DNA of 64,000 nt from positions 13,389 to 77,388 of the forward strand of contig JBILVK010000003.1 of assembly GCA_044370475.1 (NCBI GenBank), read 5' to 3'. This document shows, piece after piece, positions 53,476 to 61,581 of the stretch. Each line of letters starts with the position of its first letter. Within the stretch, counting starts at the first letter, position 1. The stretch is from B1 sp044370475. Its GTDB lineage: Bacteria; Bacteroidota; Bacteroidia; UKL13-3. Made by a program: the position numbers and the translations under genes. The notes below the pieces were generated by a model that was not told where the DNA came from, made no database searches, and saw nothing but the letters and a program-made list of their open reading frames with translations.

Positions 53476-53982
53476 TTACCTTCCAAAATAAGTATCGTCT
53501 TTGTCTGTTCTTGTTTGGTCTTCTAAAGGATATTCTTTCCTCATTGGGAAGTATTCCATTTCCTCTACATTTAATATGCGTTTGAGGTTGGGGTGACCCA
53601 CAAACTCAATTCCAAAGAAATCGAAGGTTTCTCTTTCTTGCCAATTTGCGCCATTAAACAGAGCACTTACCGTATCTATTTTTGGATCAGACAGAGGCAT
53701 ATAACATTTAATTCTAAGCCTAATGTTCTGGGTAAAACTGTGTAAATGGTAAATGGTAGAAAGCTCCTTGCCTGGGTTGTTAGGAAAATGTGCCCCACAT
53801 ACATCTGTTAAAAAATTAAACTTTAAAACAGGATGATTGATTAAATATTCAAACATAGGAACTATGTCTTTTCTATCTAGCTCAATGGTTAACATGCCAT
53901 ATGGCTCTTCCACCGAATAGATGGATGCTGCAAATTGTTCCTGCAATTCTTTCAGCAAATATGCATTGTTTACTTCGCTCAT
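53476..53982 (-). CDS. nuoC: NADH-quinone oxidoreductase subunit C
   Basis: This is the 168-aa 30-kDa-type subunit, with the signature ANWQERETFDFFGIEFVGHPNLKRIL and PMRKEYPLED near the end. It contacts NuoD in the peripheral arm. The first base of its ATG is the last base of the nuoB stop. Confidence 0.95.
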   Translation of the reverse strand: MSEVNNAYLLKELQEQFAASIYSVEEPYGMLTIELDRKDIVPMFEYLINHPVLKFNFLTDVCGAHFPNNPGKELSTIYHLHSFTQNIRLRIKCYMPLSDPKIDTVSALFNGANWQERETFDFFGIEFVGHPNLKRILNVEEMEYFPMRKEYPLEDQTRTDKDDTYFGR

Positions 53983-54524
53983 TATTGTATACCGTAACTG
54001 GCCATTAATGCTTTGTATTCTGGAGACTCCCTGCGTGTTAATGCTTCTGTTTTTACCAACTCTTGTATCTTAATGATACCATCTATAATTTGTTCTGGAC
54101 GTGGCGGACAGCCAGGAACATAAACATCTACAGGAATTACTTTATCTATGCCTTGCAATACAGAGTAGGTATCAAAAATACCACCGCTAGATGCGCAAGC
54201 ACCTACAGCGATAACCCATCTTGGTTCGGCCATTTGCAAATAAACTTGTCTTAAAACCGGACCCATTTTCTTAGAAATTGTTCCCGTTACCATTAACAAA
54301 TCTGCTTGGCGTGGAGAGAAAGAAATTCGTTCTGAACCAAAGCGCGCTAAATCGTAATTAGATGCCATGGTAGCCATAAACTCAATGCCACAACATGATG
54401 TGGCAAAGGGCAAAGGCCAAATTGAATTGGCGCGTGCTAAACCTATTGCTTTATCAAGACTTGTAGCAAAAAAACCCTGCCCTTCTAGGCCTGGAGGTGC
54501 TTGTGTGATTTTTACAGACGACAT
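53982..54524 (-). CDS. nuoB: NADH-quinone oxidoreductase subunit B
   Basis: This 180-aa subunit holds cluster N2, the last one before quinone. The ligands appear as ATSCCGIEFM (tandem Cys), GACASSGG and VPGCPPRPE. It overlaps nuoC by 1 nt. The final ~10 residues are the usual variable tail. Confidence 0.97.
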   Translation of the reverse strand: MSSVKITQAPPGLEGQGFFATSLDKAIGLARANSIWPLPFATSCCGIEFMATMASNYDLARFGSERISFSPRQADLLMVTGTISKKMGPVLRQVYLQMAEPRWVIAVGACASSGGIFDTYSVLQGIDKVIPVDVYVPGCPPRPEQIIDGIIKIQELVKTEALTRRESPEYKALMASYGIQ

Positions 54525-54555
54525 AAAAAAACTTTAGATTTTATTGGTTTCAAAA

Positions 54556-54918
54556 TTACTCCCACTTTAAAGCGCCCTTTTTTAGGATGTAGAAAAATCC
54601 CAATAATAAGGTGCTTATAAATATCAACATTTCATAGAATCCTAATGGACCCAATGCTTTAAAATTAACTGCCCATGGATACATGAAGATTACCTCCACA
54701 TCAAACATCACAAACAAAATGGCAGTTAAAAAATAACGAATAGAAAATGGCATACGCGCATTTCCCTGCGGCTCAATTCCACACTCAAACACATCGAGCT
54801 TGTCACTTGTCTTTCGTTTTGGTCCAACCATATGCGAAACAACGATGGCAAAAACCACAAAACCTACAGCTACTAAGAACTGCATAAAAATGGCGAAATA
54901 ATCAACGCTTGTAGACAT
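54556..54918 (-). CDS. nuoA: NADH-quinone oxidoreductase subunit A
   Basis: This 120-aa membrane subunit has three helices and contains the conserved loop FECGIEPQGNARMPFSIRYFL. The start at 54918 (MSTSVDYF) is preferred to 54939. It is the first gene of the operon, so the promoter must lie in the gap to its right. A TATTTTTG element 22 bp upstream is a candidate. Confidence 0.95.
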   Translation of the reverse strand: MSTSVDYFAIFMQFLVAVGFVVFAIVVSHMVGPKRKTSDKLDVFECGIEPQGNARMPFSIRYFLTAILFVMFDVEVIFMYPWAVNFKALGPLGFYEMLIFISTLLLGFFYILKKGALKWE

Positions 54919-54940
54919 AATATTATATAATAAAGCCACG

Positions 54941-54948
54941 CAAAAATA
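54941..54948 (-). promoter_or_regulatory. Putative -7 element of the nuo promoter
   Basis: TATTTTTG on the minus strand fits TAnnTTTG and lies 22 bp before the nuoA ATG. No convincing -33 TTG was seen at 19-21 nt. The rest of the 54919-55314 gap holds the mazG hairpin and AT-rich DNA with no gene. Confidence 0.3.
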
Positions 54949-55049
54949 GATTTTTACCCTTAATGGAAGCTGATTTTAGTCAGAAAAAAATGTAATTTCT
55001 TTCAACAATTTTAACTCAATGAAATAGAGTTCATTACAAGTATAAAAAA

Positions 55050-55092
55050 GCAAGAAATGTTAGAAAATGTTTATGTATTGTCATTTTCTTGC
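55050..55092 (-). terminator. Hairpin downstream of mazG
   Basis: The arms GCAAGAAATG (55050-55059) and CATTTTCTTGC (55082-55092) pair with one bulge and are followed on the minus strand by a run of six T. It fits an intrinsic terminator for the mazG transcript, about 220 bp after the stop. Confidence 0.6.
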
Positions 55093-55314
55093 GTTTTGGC
55101 CTGGTTTTTTGACCTTAAATTCTGCTAAAAATGGGCGCAGAATCTCAAAAATCATTCTCCTAAGCTTTGAGTTATTTTTGCCTTTTTAGCCCCTTATTTT
55201 CATTTGTTTTTTCAGCCTTATTAATTTGCTTTTGCTAGCTTTTAAATATGCAACAACAAATACCCAAACTTGTTTGAAGTTTGGCATAATGTTACAATCA
55301 ACAAACAAGAAAAT

Positions 55315-56100
55315 TTATTTGGATTTAGCTTCGTTCCAAATGCCATCCATCTCCTCAAGGCTCATGTCGGTAAGCAATTTGCCCATAGATTTGGCACGCT
55401 CTTCAATGAACATAAATCGGGTGATAAACTTTTGGTTGGTATATTCTAAGGCATCGTCTGGATTAAGGCCAGATTTACGTGCTAAATTGATTAAGGCAAA
55501 CAATAAATCACCAAACTCCTGTTCAGATTTTAATTTATTATCGGGCTGAACCAACTCCTCTTTCAACTCTTCCAACTCCTCATGAACCTTGCCCCACACC
55601 TGTTCGCTGGTCGCCCAATCGAAACCTACTTGCGATGCCTTATCTTGTATGCGCAGTGCCTTCACCAAAGATGGCGCTCCTTTGGTTACTCCACTTAGAA
55701 CAGATTTATTGCCTTCTTTAAGCTTAATCTGTTCCCAGTTTTCTTTTACCTGTTGTTCATTCTCCACCTTAACATCACCATAAATATGTGGGTGCCGCAC
55801 AATCAACTTTTCGCACAAGGTATGTATCACATGCGAGATATCGTACTCACCCATTTCACTGGTGATGCGGGCATAAAAAACAATATGCAACAACACATCG
55901 CCAAGTTCTTTTTGAAGCTCTTTGAGGTCGTTTTTGATGATGGCATCTGTAAGTTCGTAAGTCTCCTCTATGGTTAGATGCCTGAGGCTTTCCAAGGTTT
56001 GCTTTTTATCCCACGGACATTTCTCACGCAGCTCATCCATGATATCGAGGAGGCGCGAAAATGCTTGTAATTTTTCTTCCTTGCTACTTAAATTATCCAT
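55315..56100 (-). CDS. mazG: Nucleoside triphosphate pyrophosphohydrolase MazG
   Basis: The 261-aa protein has two MazG domains. The first shows CPWDKKQTLESLRHLTIEETYEL and ELGDVLLHIVFYAR, with EExxE and ExxD metal-binding residues; the second shows VHEELEELKEEL and EFGDLLFALINLARK. It hydrolyses NTPs to NMP and pyrophosphate to clear abnormal nucleotides. The start overlaps the DUF1015 gene by 8 nt, so the two are translated together. Confidence 0.95.
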   Translation of the reverse strand: MDNLSSKEEKLQAFSRLLDIMDELREKCPWDKKQTLESLRHLTIEETYELTDAIIKNDLKELQKELGDVLLHIVFYARITSEMGEYDISHVIHTLCEKLIVRHPHIYGDVKVENEQQVKENWEQIKLKEGNKSVLSGVTKGAPSLVKALRIQDKASQVGFDWATSEQVWGKVHEELEELKEELVQPDNKLKSEQEFGDLLFALINLARKSGLNPDDALEYTNQKFITRFMFIEERAKSMGKLLTDMSLEEMDGIWNEAKSK

Positions 56101-57340
56101 GGTCTAAAATGATTAAGCCCGTGCGAATTTTGGGTTCAATCCAAGTTGATTTTGGCGGCATAATTAAGTTCTCCTCTGCCACTGCTTTTACCTCTTCTAT
56201 GCTGGTTGGATATAAGGTAATAGCCACATCAAAATCTCCTTTATCTACGGCCTCTTGCAAGTGTCCAATTCCCTTACCGCCATCCATAAAACTTAAGCGG
56301 TGATCGGTCTTACTATCTGTAATATTAAAGATGCGTTTTAAGATGTATTCTTCTACAATGCTTACATCTAAATTATCAAGGGTTCCACTTAGGCTTTCTT
56401 CTATCTCTGGTTTTAATTGTAAGAGATAAGCTTTGCCATGGTAATACAAGCCAAACTCCTTTTTGTTTAGCGGCTGCACAGGTAAATGTCCGCTCGGAAT
56501 TTTGATAAAATACTTCTTAATTTCTTCAATGAAATTAGGGGCATCAACCACCGACTTATCGCGCACCAATCTATGGTATTCAAAAATACTTAACTTGCTA
56601 AATGGGATCAGACAGACAGGAAAAAAATTAAAGGTTTCTTCGCCTGTATAACCGGGATTTTCTTTGCGCATAATTTCGCAAAATGCTGCCGACCCAGCAG
56701 AGCGATGATGTCCGTCTGCTATATACAATTGTGGAATGGCCTCAAATCTTGTTTCTAGGAGCTCAATATCTTTCTCTTCAGTTACCACCCAGAGGTTATG
56801 TTTTACCTGGTCGGCACTAATAAAATTATACTCTGGAATATGTTTTACAATGTACTGATTAATGAGTAAATCTATGGATTGATCATCTGGGTAAGTAAGC
56901 AATACAGGATTGCCCAAGTTGTTGTAAAACCTAATGTGTTCGGCAATTTCGTTTTGCTTATCGGTGAGCGTATTTTCGTGCTTTAGGATATTATTATTGA
57001 GGTAATCATCTACACTGGCCATGGCAATAATTCCGGCATAAGCCTGGTGCCCTTTGATGAGCCTATAAATATAAAATGCTGGGGCTTCATCTTTAATAAG
57101 CAAGCCTTGCTCCCTAAACTTCTTGAGGTATTCTAAGCCAATTGGAAAGTGCTTTTCTGGGTTCTTCTTCTCACCTTTAAAGTGCAAATAGGGCTTCACC
57201 ACATGCAAATATGAAACCGGATTATGGGTAACTTCATACAATGCTTGGTCTTTAGAACCACCATCAAATGGGGGTGCACTCACCTCTCCTGCCCGCTCTT
57301 TACAAGGGCGCAGGGCTGCAAATGGTTTTACTTTTGCCAT
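56093..57340 (-). CDS. DUF1015 family protein
   Basis: The protein has 415 aa. The family hallmarks are the start KVKPFAALRPCKE with VSAPPFD, and a central YIADGHHRSAGSAAF. DUF1015 proteins are widespread and often lie beside serA/serC, as here; a role near serine metabolism or as a kinase-like enzyme has been suggested, but this sequence does not show it. It lies 24 bp after serA and overlaps mazG. Confidence 0.9.
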   Translation of the reverse strand: MAKVKPFAALRPCKERAGEVSAPPFDGGSKDQALYEVTHNPVSYLHVVKPYLHFKGEKKNPEKHFPIGLEYLKKFREQGLLIKDEAPAFYIYRLIKGHQAYAGIIAMASVDDYLNNNILKHENTLTDKQNEIAEHIRFYNNLGNPVLLTYPDDQSIDLLINQYIVKHIPEYNFISADQVKHNLWVVTEEKDIELLETRFEAIPQLYIADGHHRSAGSAAFCEIMRKENPGYTGEETFNFFPVCLIPFSKLSIFEYHRLVRDKSVVDAPNFIEEIKKYFIKIPSGHLPVQPLNKKEFGLYYHGKAYLLQLKPEIEESLSGTLDNLDVSIVEEYILKRIFNITDSKTDHRLSFMDGGKGIGHLQEAVDKGDFDVAITLYPTSIEEVKAVAEENLIMPPKSTWIEPKIRTGLIILDHG

Positions 57341-57364
57341 GAATAAGGGTTTATTTTAAGGAAA

Positions 57365-58330
57365 CTACTTCTTTAAAAACTCAATCACTTTTTCTGCCAA
57401 TTCAATGCTAATTCTGTTTTGTGCTTCTTTGGTGCTACCTCCTACGTGCGGACTTAACGACACGTGTGGATGTTGCAAGATATCCATATTTACAGGTGGT
57501 TCTTTTTCGAACACATCTAAACCAGCAAATGAAACTTGTCCGCTATTTAATGCAGCCAATAAATCGCTTTCACTAATTACACCGCCTCTTGAGCAATTTA
57601 CTAAGCCTACTCCGTGTTTCATCTTAGCAATAACTTCAGCATTTATAGGAGCTTTATCACCTTCGTTAAAAGGAATATGGAAAGTAATAAAATCACTTTG
57701 TGTAATCACAGATTGCTCACTTACGGTGTTTATGGCAACCTTAATTCTTGAATTGGCACCCAACATAGGCAGGTTTAAAACCAACTCCATTTGGTCAACA
57801 TAAGGATCAAATGCAAGCACCTTCATCCCTAATCCGATGGCTATTTTAGCTACTTCCTGACCAATTCTACCAAAGCCATAAATACCCATGGTTTTGCCTT
57901 GTAGTTCTATGGCATTTGAAGCTGTTTTCTTGAGTTCAGCAAAACGCGCATTGCCTTCTGATGGCATAATGCGGTTGGTATGTTGTAAGAACCTAATGCC
58001 AGAAAACAAATGGGCAAATACCAATTCTGCCACACTAATAGAAGAAGAGGCAGGAGTATTAATTACCTTAATTCCTTTTTGCTTGGCATGTTCAACGTCT
58101 ATATTATCCATGCCTACGCCACCGCGACCTATGAGCTTAAGGTTGGGACAAGCATCTATTAATTCTTTGCGCACTTTTGTAGCGGATCGAACCAATATAG
58201 CGTCGAAGTTATTAAGCTCAGTCATTAACTGATCTTGTGGTATTTTTTGGGTGATTACTTCAAATCCTGCTGATTCTAAAATCAGTTTTCCACTTGAGTC
58301 GATTCCGTCGTTTGCTAGTATTCTTATCAT
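57365..58330 (-). CDS. serA: D-3-phosphoglycerate dehydrogenase
   Basis: The 321-aa enzyme catalyses the first step of serine synthesis, 3-phosphoglycerate to phosphohydroxypyruvate with NAD. The Rossmann motif is GIYGFGRIGQEVA, and the catalytic residues of the D-2-hydroxyacid dehydrogenase family are seen in NCSRGGVI (Arg), FEKEPP (Glu) and SPHVGGST (His). It lacks the C-terminal ACT domain of the E. coli enzyme, so serine feedback is probably absent. The adjoining serC supports the assignment over other family members. A near-match of the repeated motif (58186) lies in it. Confidence 0.9.
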   Translation of the reverse strand: MIRILANDGIDSSGKLILESAGFEVITQKIPQDQLMTELNNFDAILVRSATKVRKELIDACPNLKLIGRGGVGMDNIDVEHAKQKGIKVINTPASSSISVAELVFAHLFSGIRFLQHTNRIMPSEGNARFAELKKTASNAIELQGKTMGIYGFGRIGQEVAKIAIGLGMKVLAFDPYVDQMELVLNLPMLGANSRIKVAINTVSEQSVITQSDFITFHIPFNEGDKAPINAEVIAKMKHGVGLVNCSRGGVISESDLLAALNSGQVSFAGLDVFEKEPPVNMDILQHPHVSLSPHVGGSTKEAQNRISIELAEKVIEFLKK

Positions 58331-58331
58331 T

Positions 58332-58560
58332 TTTTTTTAGTTATGCTGTTGGCTATTAGCTTTTGGCTTTTGCTTTGTTTACCGACTTTGTTTACAGAAG
58401 CCTTGGCGTAAGTTAAAGTTATTAATTATGAATTATGAGGTAAGAGTTAAGAGTTATGCTTCTGGCAGCTGGCCTCCGGCTTGTCTGCCAAAGCTTAAGC
58501 GAATGCTGAGCCTCTGGCTCTTTCTGTTTCTCTTTCTGTTTCTATTCTACTGTTTTTTTT
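58332..58560. repeat. Heptanucleotide arrays between serC and serA
   Basis: Several different words appear, each with a 7-bp period: GCTATTA/GCTTTTG at 58345-58377, AATTATG twice at 58424-58437, AGAGTTA twice at 58443-58456, and TCTGGCA/GCTGGCC/TCCGGCT at 58461-58481. An AGCTTAAGCGAATGCTGAGC element follows at ~58491-58510 and is shared with ~30485. No gene is present. Confidence 0.85.
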
Positions 58561-58563
58561 AAT

Positions 58564-59634
58564 CTATGCGTTGCTTTTTTCGAAATCTTGCATGGCATCT
58601 ACTAGGGCTTGTACACTTTCTATGTCTAATGCATTATATAAAGAAGCACGTAATCCACCTACCGAACGATGTCCTTTTAATCCGCTTAAGTTTCTGTCTT
58701 TACACAACTTTAAGAAAGCCTCTTCGTGGTCTTTGTTGGTAAGCACAAAGTTTACATTCATGCGGCTGCGGTCTTCTACTACAACTGTACCCACAAACAA
58801 AGGATTGCGGTCTATTTCTGCATACAATAAATCTGCTTTTGCTTTGTTTCTTACCTCCATGGCCTCTAGGCCAATTTCTTTGATCCAACGCAAAGTATGC
58901 ATACATACAAAGATGGCAAACACACTTGGCGTATTGTACATACTACCATTCTCAACATGCACCTTATAATTTAACATGGTAGGCACTTTTGCATTGGCTT
59001 TCTCTAAGAATGATTTCTTAATAATAACCAAGGTAGTACCTGCAGGACCCATATTTTTTTGAGCACCCGCGTATATCATATCAAATTGAGTAGCATCAAA
59101 AGGCCTGCTAAAAATATCAGAACTCATGTCGCATATTAATGGAACAGGTGAGCTAGGAAAGCTAAACATTTCTGTTCCGTAAATGGTATTGTTGCTGGTG
59201 CAATGGTAATAAGCAGCATCTGCTGGAATGGCATAATCCTTTGGAATATAGTTGAAGTTTTTGTCCTCACCAGACGCCAATACATTTACCTCACCAAACA
59301 TTTTGGCCTCCTTAATGGCTCTACCTGCCCAAACACCTGTGTTTACATAAGCAGCAGATTTGCCAGCAGGCAAGAAGTTCATAGGAATCATATCAAATTG
59401 AAGACTTGCTCCACCTTGTAAAAAGATTACCTCATAGTCGTTGCCTAAATTCAAAATTTCCTTCACCAATTGAGTGGCCTCAGAAACTACAGCTTCATAC
59501 TCCTTGCTTCTATGCGAAACCTCGATGAGAGATAAGCCTGTTCCAGAAAAATTTTGTAGCGCAGAAATACTGGCATCAATTGCAGATTGGGGTAAAATTG
59601 CCGGACCTGCAGAGAAATTATGTACTTTGGTCAT
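58564..59634 (-). CDS. serC: Phosphoserine aminotransferase
   Basis: The 356-aa enzyme uses PLP to convert phosphohydroxypyruvate and glutamate to phosphoserine. It has HNFSAGPAILP at the start, SLIEVSHRSKEY, FLQGGASLQFDMIPMN, the PLP lysine in YAGAQKNMGPAG, and a C-terminal GLKGHRSVGGLRASLYNA. It is complete and typical. The serA gene follows on the same strand across 233 bp of repeat DNA. Confidence 0.97.
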   Translation of the reverse strand: MTKVHNFSAGPAILPQSAIDASISALQNFSGTGLSLIEVSHRSKEYEAVVSEATQLVKEILNLGNDYEVIFLQGGASLQFDMIPMNFLPAGKSAAYVNTGVWAGRAIKEAKMFGEVNVLASGEDKNFNYIPKDYAIPADAAYYHCTSNNTIYGTEMFSFPSSPVPLICDMSSDIFSRPFDATQFDMIYAGAQKNMGPAGTTLVIIKKSFLEKANAKVPTMLNYKVHVENGSMYNTPSVFAIFVCMHTLRWIKEIGLEAMEVRNKAKADLLYAEIDRNPLFVGTVVVEDRSRMNVNFVLTNKDHEEAFLKLCKDRNLSGLKGHRSVGGLRASLYNALDIESVQALVDAMQDFEKSNA

Positions 59635-59715
59635 ATTGTTTAGCGTTAATAGCAGTGCGAATTAATAAAACCTTGACCGAATTTTATTCATATAATTGAT
59701 TTATTTTTGCCCAAC

Positions 59716-60288
59716 ATGAAAAAACTATCCATATTATTACTCACCTTTCTTGTTTTAGGTCTGAACACAAAGGCCCAAAGAAAGCTGCAACAGCTAGACG
59801 AAGAGGAAGCTAAGAAGCAGGAACAGTTAAAAGCATATGAAGGTAAAAGAACTGGCTTTGATCCCGAAAAATTAACATACGGAGGAAATGTTGGCGGAGG
59901 ATTTAGTGGAACATACGGCTATTTTTTGGCTCAGCCCATGGTTGGTTATAAGGTAAAACCAAAAACCATCTTGGGAACGGGCTTCACTTATATCTACGAA
60001 TCACAAAAAATTAACAATAAAACCTATAGCTCCTCGGCTTATGGTCCAATTTTATTTGCCAGACAAGGTTTAATAGGAAATTTCTTTGCACATGCAGAAT
60101 GGGCTCCTATGAATTACGAAGTATTTAAAACACCTACTATTTCTGAAAGGCAATGGTTTAACCAATTATTTGTGGGCGGAGGAACGGGCGGACAAGGAGC
60201 GCAAGTATATGTATTATATAATGTATTGCACTACCAGAATCCTTATGCTACTAGTCCGTGGTATTTTAGAATTGGCCTTATGTTCTAA
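59716..60288 (+). CDS. Probable outer-membrane beta-barrel protein
   Basis: With the ATG at 59716 (a TTG at 59707 is less likely) the product has 190 aa: a signal peptide ending NTKAQ, a charged helix (QLDEEEAKKQEQLKAYEGK), then strands such as YGGNVGGGFSGTYGYFL, TILGTGFTYIYES and a last SPWYFRIGLMF. The terminal Phe and alternating pattern fit an outer-membrane barrel. The family is not recognised. It is divergent from serC and convergent with the rhomboid gene. Confidence 0.65.
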   Translation: MKKLSILLLTFLVLGLNTKAQRKLQQLDEEEAKKQEQLKAYEGKRTGFDPEKLTYGGNVGGGFSGTYGYFLAQPMVGYKVKPKTILGTGFTYIYESQKINNKTYSSSAYGPILFARQGLIGNFFAHAEWAPMNYEVFKTPTISERQWFNQLFVGGGTGGQGAQVYVLYNVLHYQNPYATSPWYFRIGLMF

Positions 60289-60301
60289 ATTTTGGGATAA
60301 T

Positions 60302-60910
60302 TTAGAATTGGTTCAGAAAGAATTTAAATACTTGAGGTTTAAAAACGAGGGTAAAAATGATGCCATAAATTGCTCCATATAAGTGAGCTTCATGGTTTAC
60401 ATTATCATTGTTTTTTTGCGAAGAATATTGCGAGTAAACTAAGTACAAAATTCCACCAATATAACCTGGAATTCCAATGATGCCATAGAGGTAAATTTTG
60501 GCAGTAGGTTGAAATAAAATAGAAGCAAATACTACCGCGGAAACCGCTCCAGATGCTCCCAGCGCGTTATAACCTGGATTATTTTGCTGACGGTAATAGG
60601 TGCTTGCATTGGCAGCTACAATGCTACTTAAATACAATAATATATAGACCCAAATAGAAGCGCTTCCAAAGAAGTAAGCATAGTAGTGTTCTACCACGGG
60701 ACCAAAGCTAAAAAGTACGAACATATTTACAAGGAGGTGCATCCAATCTGCGTGTAAAAATCCGGAGCTGAGAAACCTTATCCATTCATTTCTGTTTTTG
60801 ATGGTATAGGGATTAAAAATTAATTTGTTCATCAATTGTGTGTTGCTAAAAGCTTGAATGCTTAAAATTGCAGTAACGGCAATGATGATGATGCTTATGC
60901 TAAAATTCAT
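60302..60910 (-). CDS. Rhomboid-family intramembrane serine protease
   Basis: The 202-aa protein has about six membrane helices. The rhomboid features are RFLSSGFLHADWMHLLVNMFVLFSFG (the WR-like L1 region and the conserved HxxxN), the catalytic serine in ALGASGAVSAVVF, and the catalytic histidine in NHEAHLYGAIYG. It cuts membrane proteins within the bilayer; the substrates are unknown. It lies 13 bp from the convergent barrel gene. Confidence 0.9.
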   Translation of the reverse strand: MNFSISIIIIAVTAILSIQAFSNTQLMNKLIFNPYTIKNRNEWIRFLSSGFLHADWMHLLVNMFVLFSFGPVVEHYYAYFFGSASIWVYILLYLSSIVAANASTYYRQQNNPGYNALGASGAVSAVVFASILFQPTAKIYLYGIIGIPGYIGGILYLVYSQYSSQKNNDNVNHEAHLYGAIYGIIFTLVFKPQVFKFFLNQF

Positions 60911-60944
60911 GCCTCAAAACTAACAAAAATTTAGACGAATAGCG

Positions 60945-61439
60945 ATGAAACAAATTGGGATACTAAGTGATACACATGGTTATTTGCCACCTGCCTTAAA
61001 AGAATTCTTTGCAAATTGTGATGAGATTTGGCATGCAGGAGATTGGGGAACTAAGGCGCTGGTGGAGGATTTGGAGCAGTTTAAACCCTTACGTGGTGTA
61101 TATGGAAATATAGATGGAACAGAGATAAGGCAAATAGTTCCAGAAACAAATTATTTTGAGGTAGAAGGCCTTTGGGTTTTCATGATTCACATTGGTGGAT
61201 ACCCAGATCATTATGCCCCAAATTTTAAGAAATGGATAGGAAAGCAAAAAATTGACATTATGGTGTGCGGACATTCACATATTTTGCGGGTAATGAAAGA
61301 TGTGAAGCATAATTGGCTTCATATAAACCCGGGAGCATGTGGAAATCATGGTTTTCAAAAGGTTAATACGGCGCTTAGGTTTAAAATACATGACAAAAAA
61401 ATGACTGATTTAGAGGTCTGGGAGCAAAAAAGAGGATAA
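60945..61439 (+). CDS. Metallophosphoesterase (YfcE/MJ0936-like)
   Basis: The 164-aa protein carries all blocks of the calcineurin-like phosphoesterase fold: GILSDTHGYLP (Asp9, His11), HAGDWG, GNIDG, CGHSH and the late NPGACG. The size fits the small bacterial phosphodiesterases of the YfcE/MJ0936 group, which act on phosphodiesters with two metal ions in the cytoplasm. The physiological substrate is unknown. It is divergent from the rhomboid gene, 34 bp away. Confidence 0.9.
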   Translation: MKQIGILSDTHGYLPPALKEFFANCDEIWHAGDWGTKALVEDLEQFKPLRGVYGNIDGTEIRQIVPETNYFEVEGLWVFMIHIGGYPDHYAPNFKKWIGKQKIDIMVCGHSHILRVMKDVKHNWLHINPGACGNHGFQKVNTALRFKIHDKKMTDLEVWEQKRG

Positions 61440-61541
61440 ATCCACGCAACCTTGCTAAATATTGGATTGACTTATTTAAATAAAATATTATTTTGCTCAC
61501 CAAATTATGGGCTGGTGCGGTTGGTATTTGTGAAAAAGTGC

Positions 61542-61553
61542 TTGGTTCGAACC
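61542..61553 (+). repeat. Interspersed motif copy TTGGTTCGAACC (intergenic)
   Basis: This exact palindromic core at 61544-61553 lies 28 nt upstream of the ATG of the M43 protease at 61582. Confidence 0.7.
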
Positions 61554-61581
61554 GAAAAAAAAAGAAAAAAAGAGTAGATAT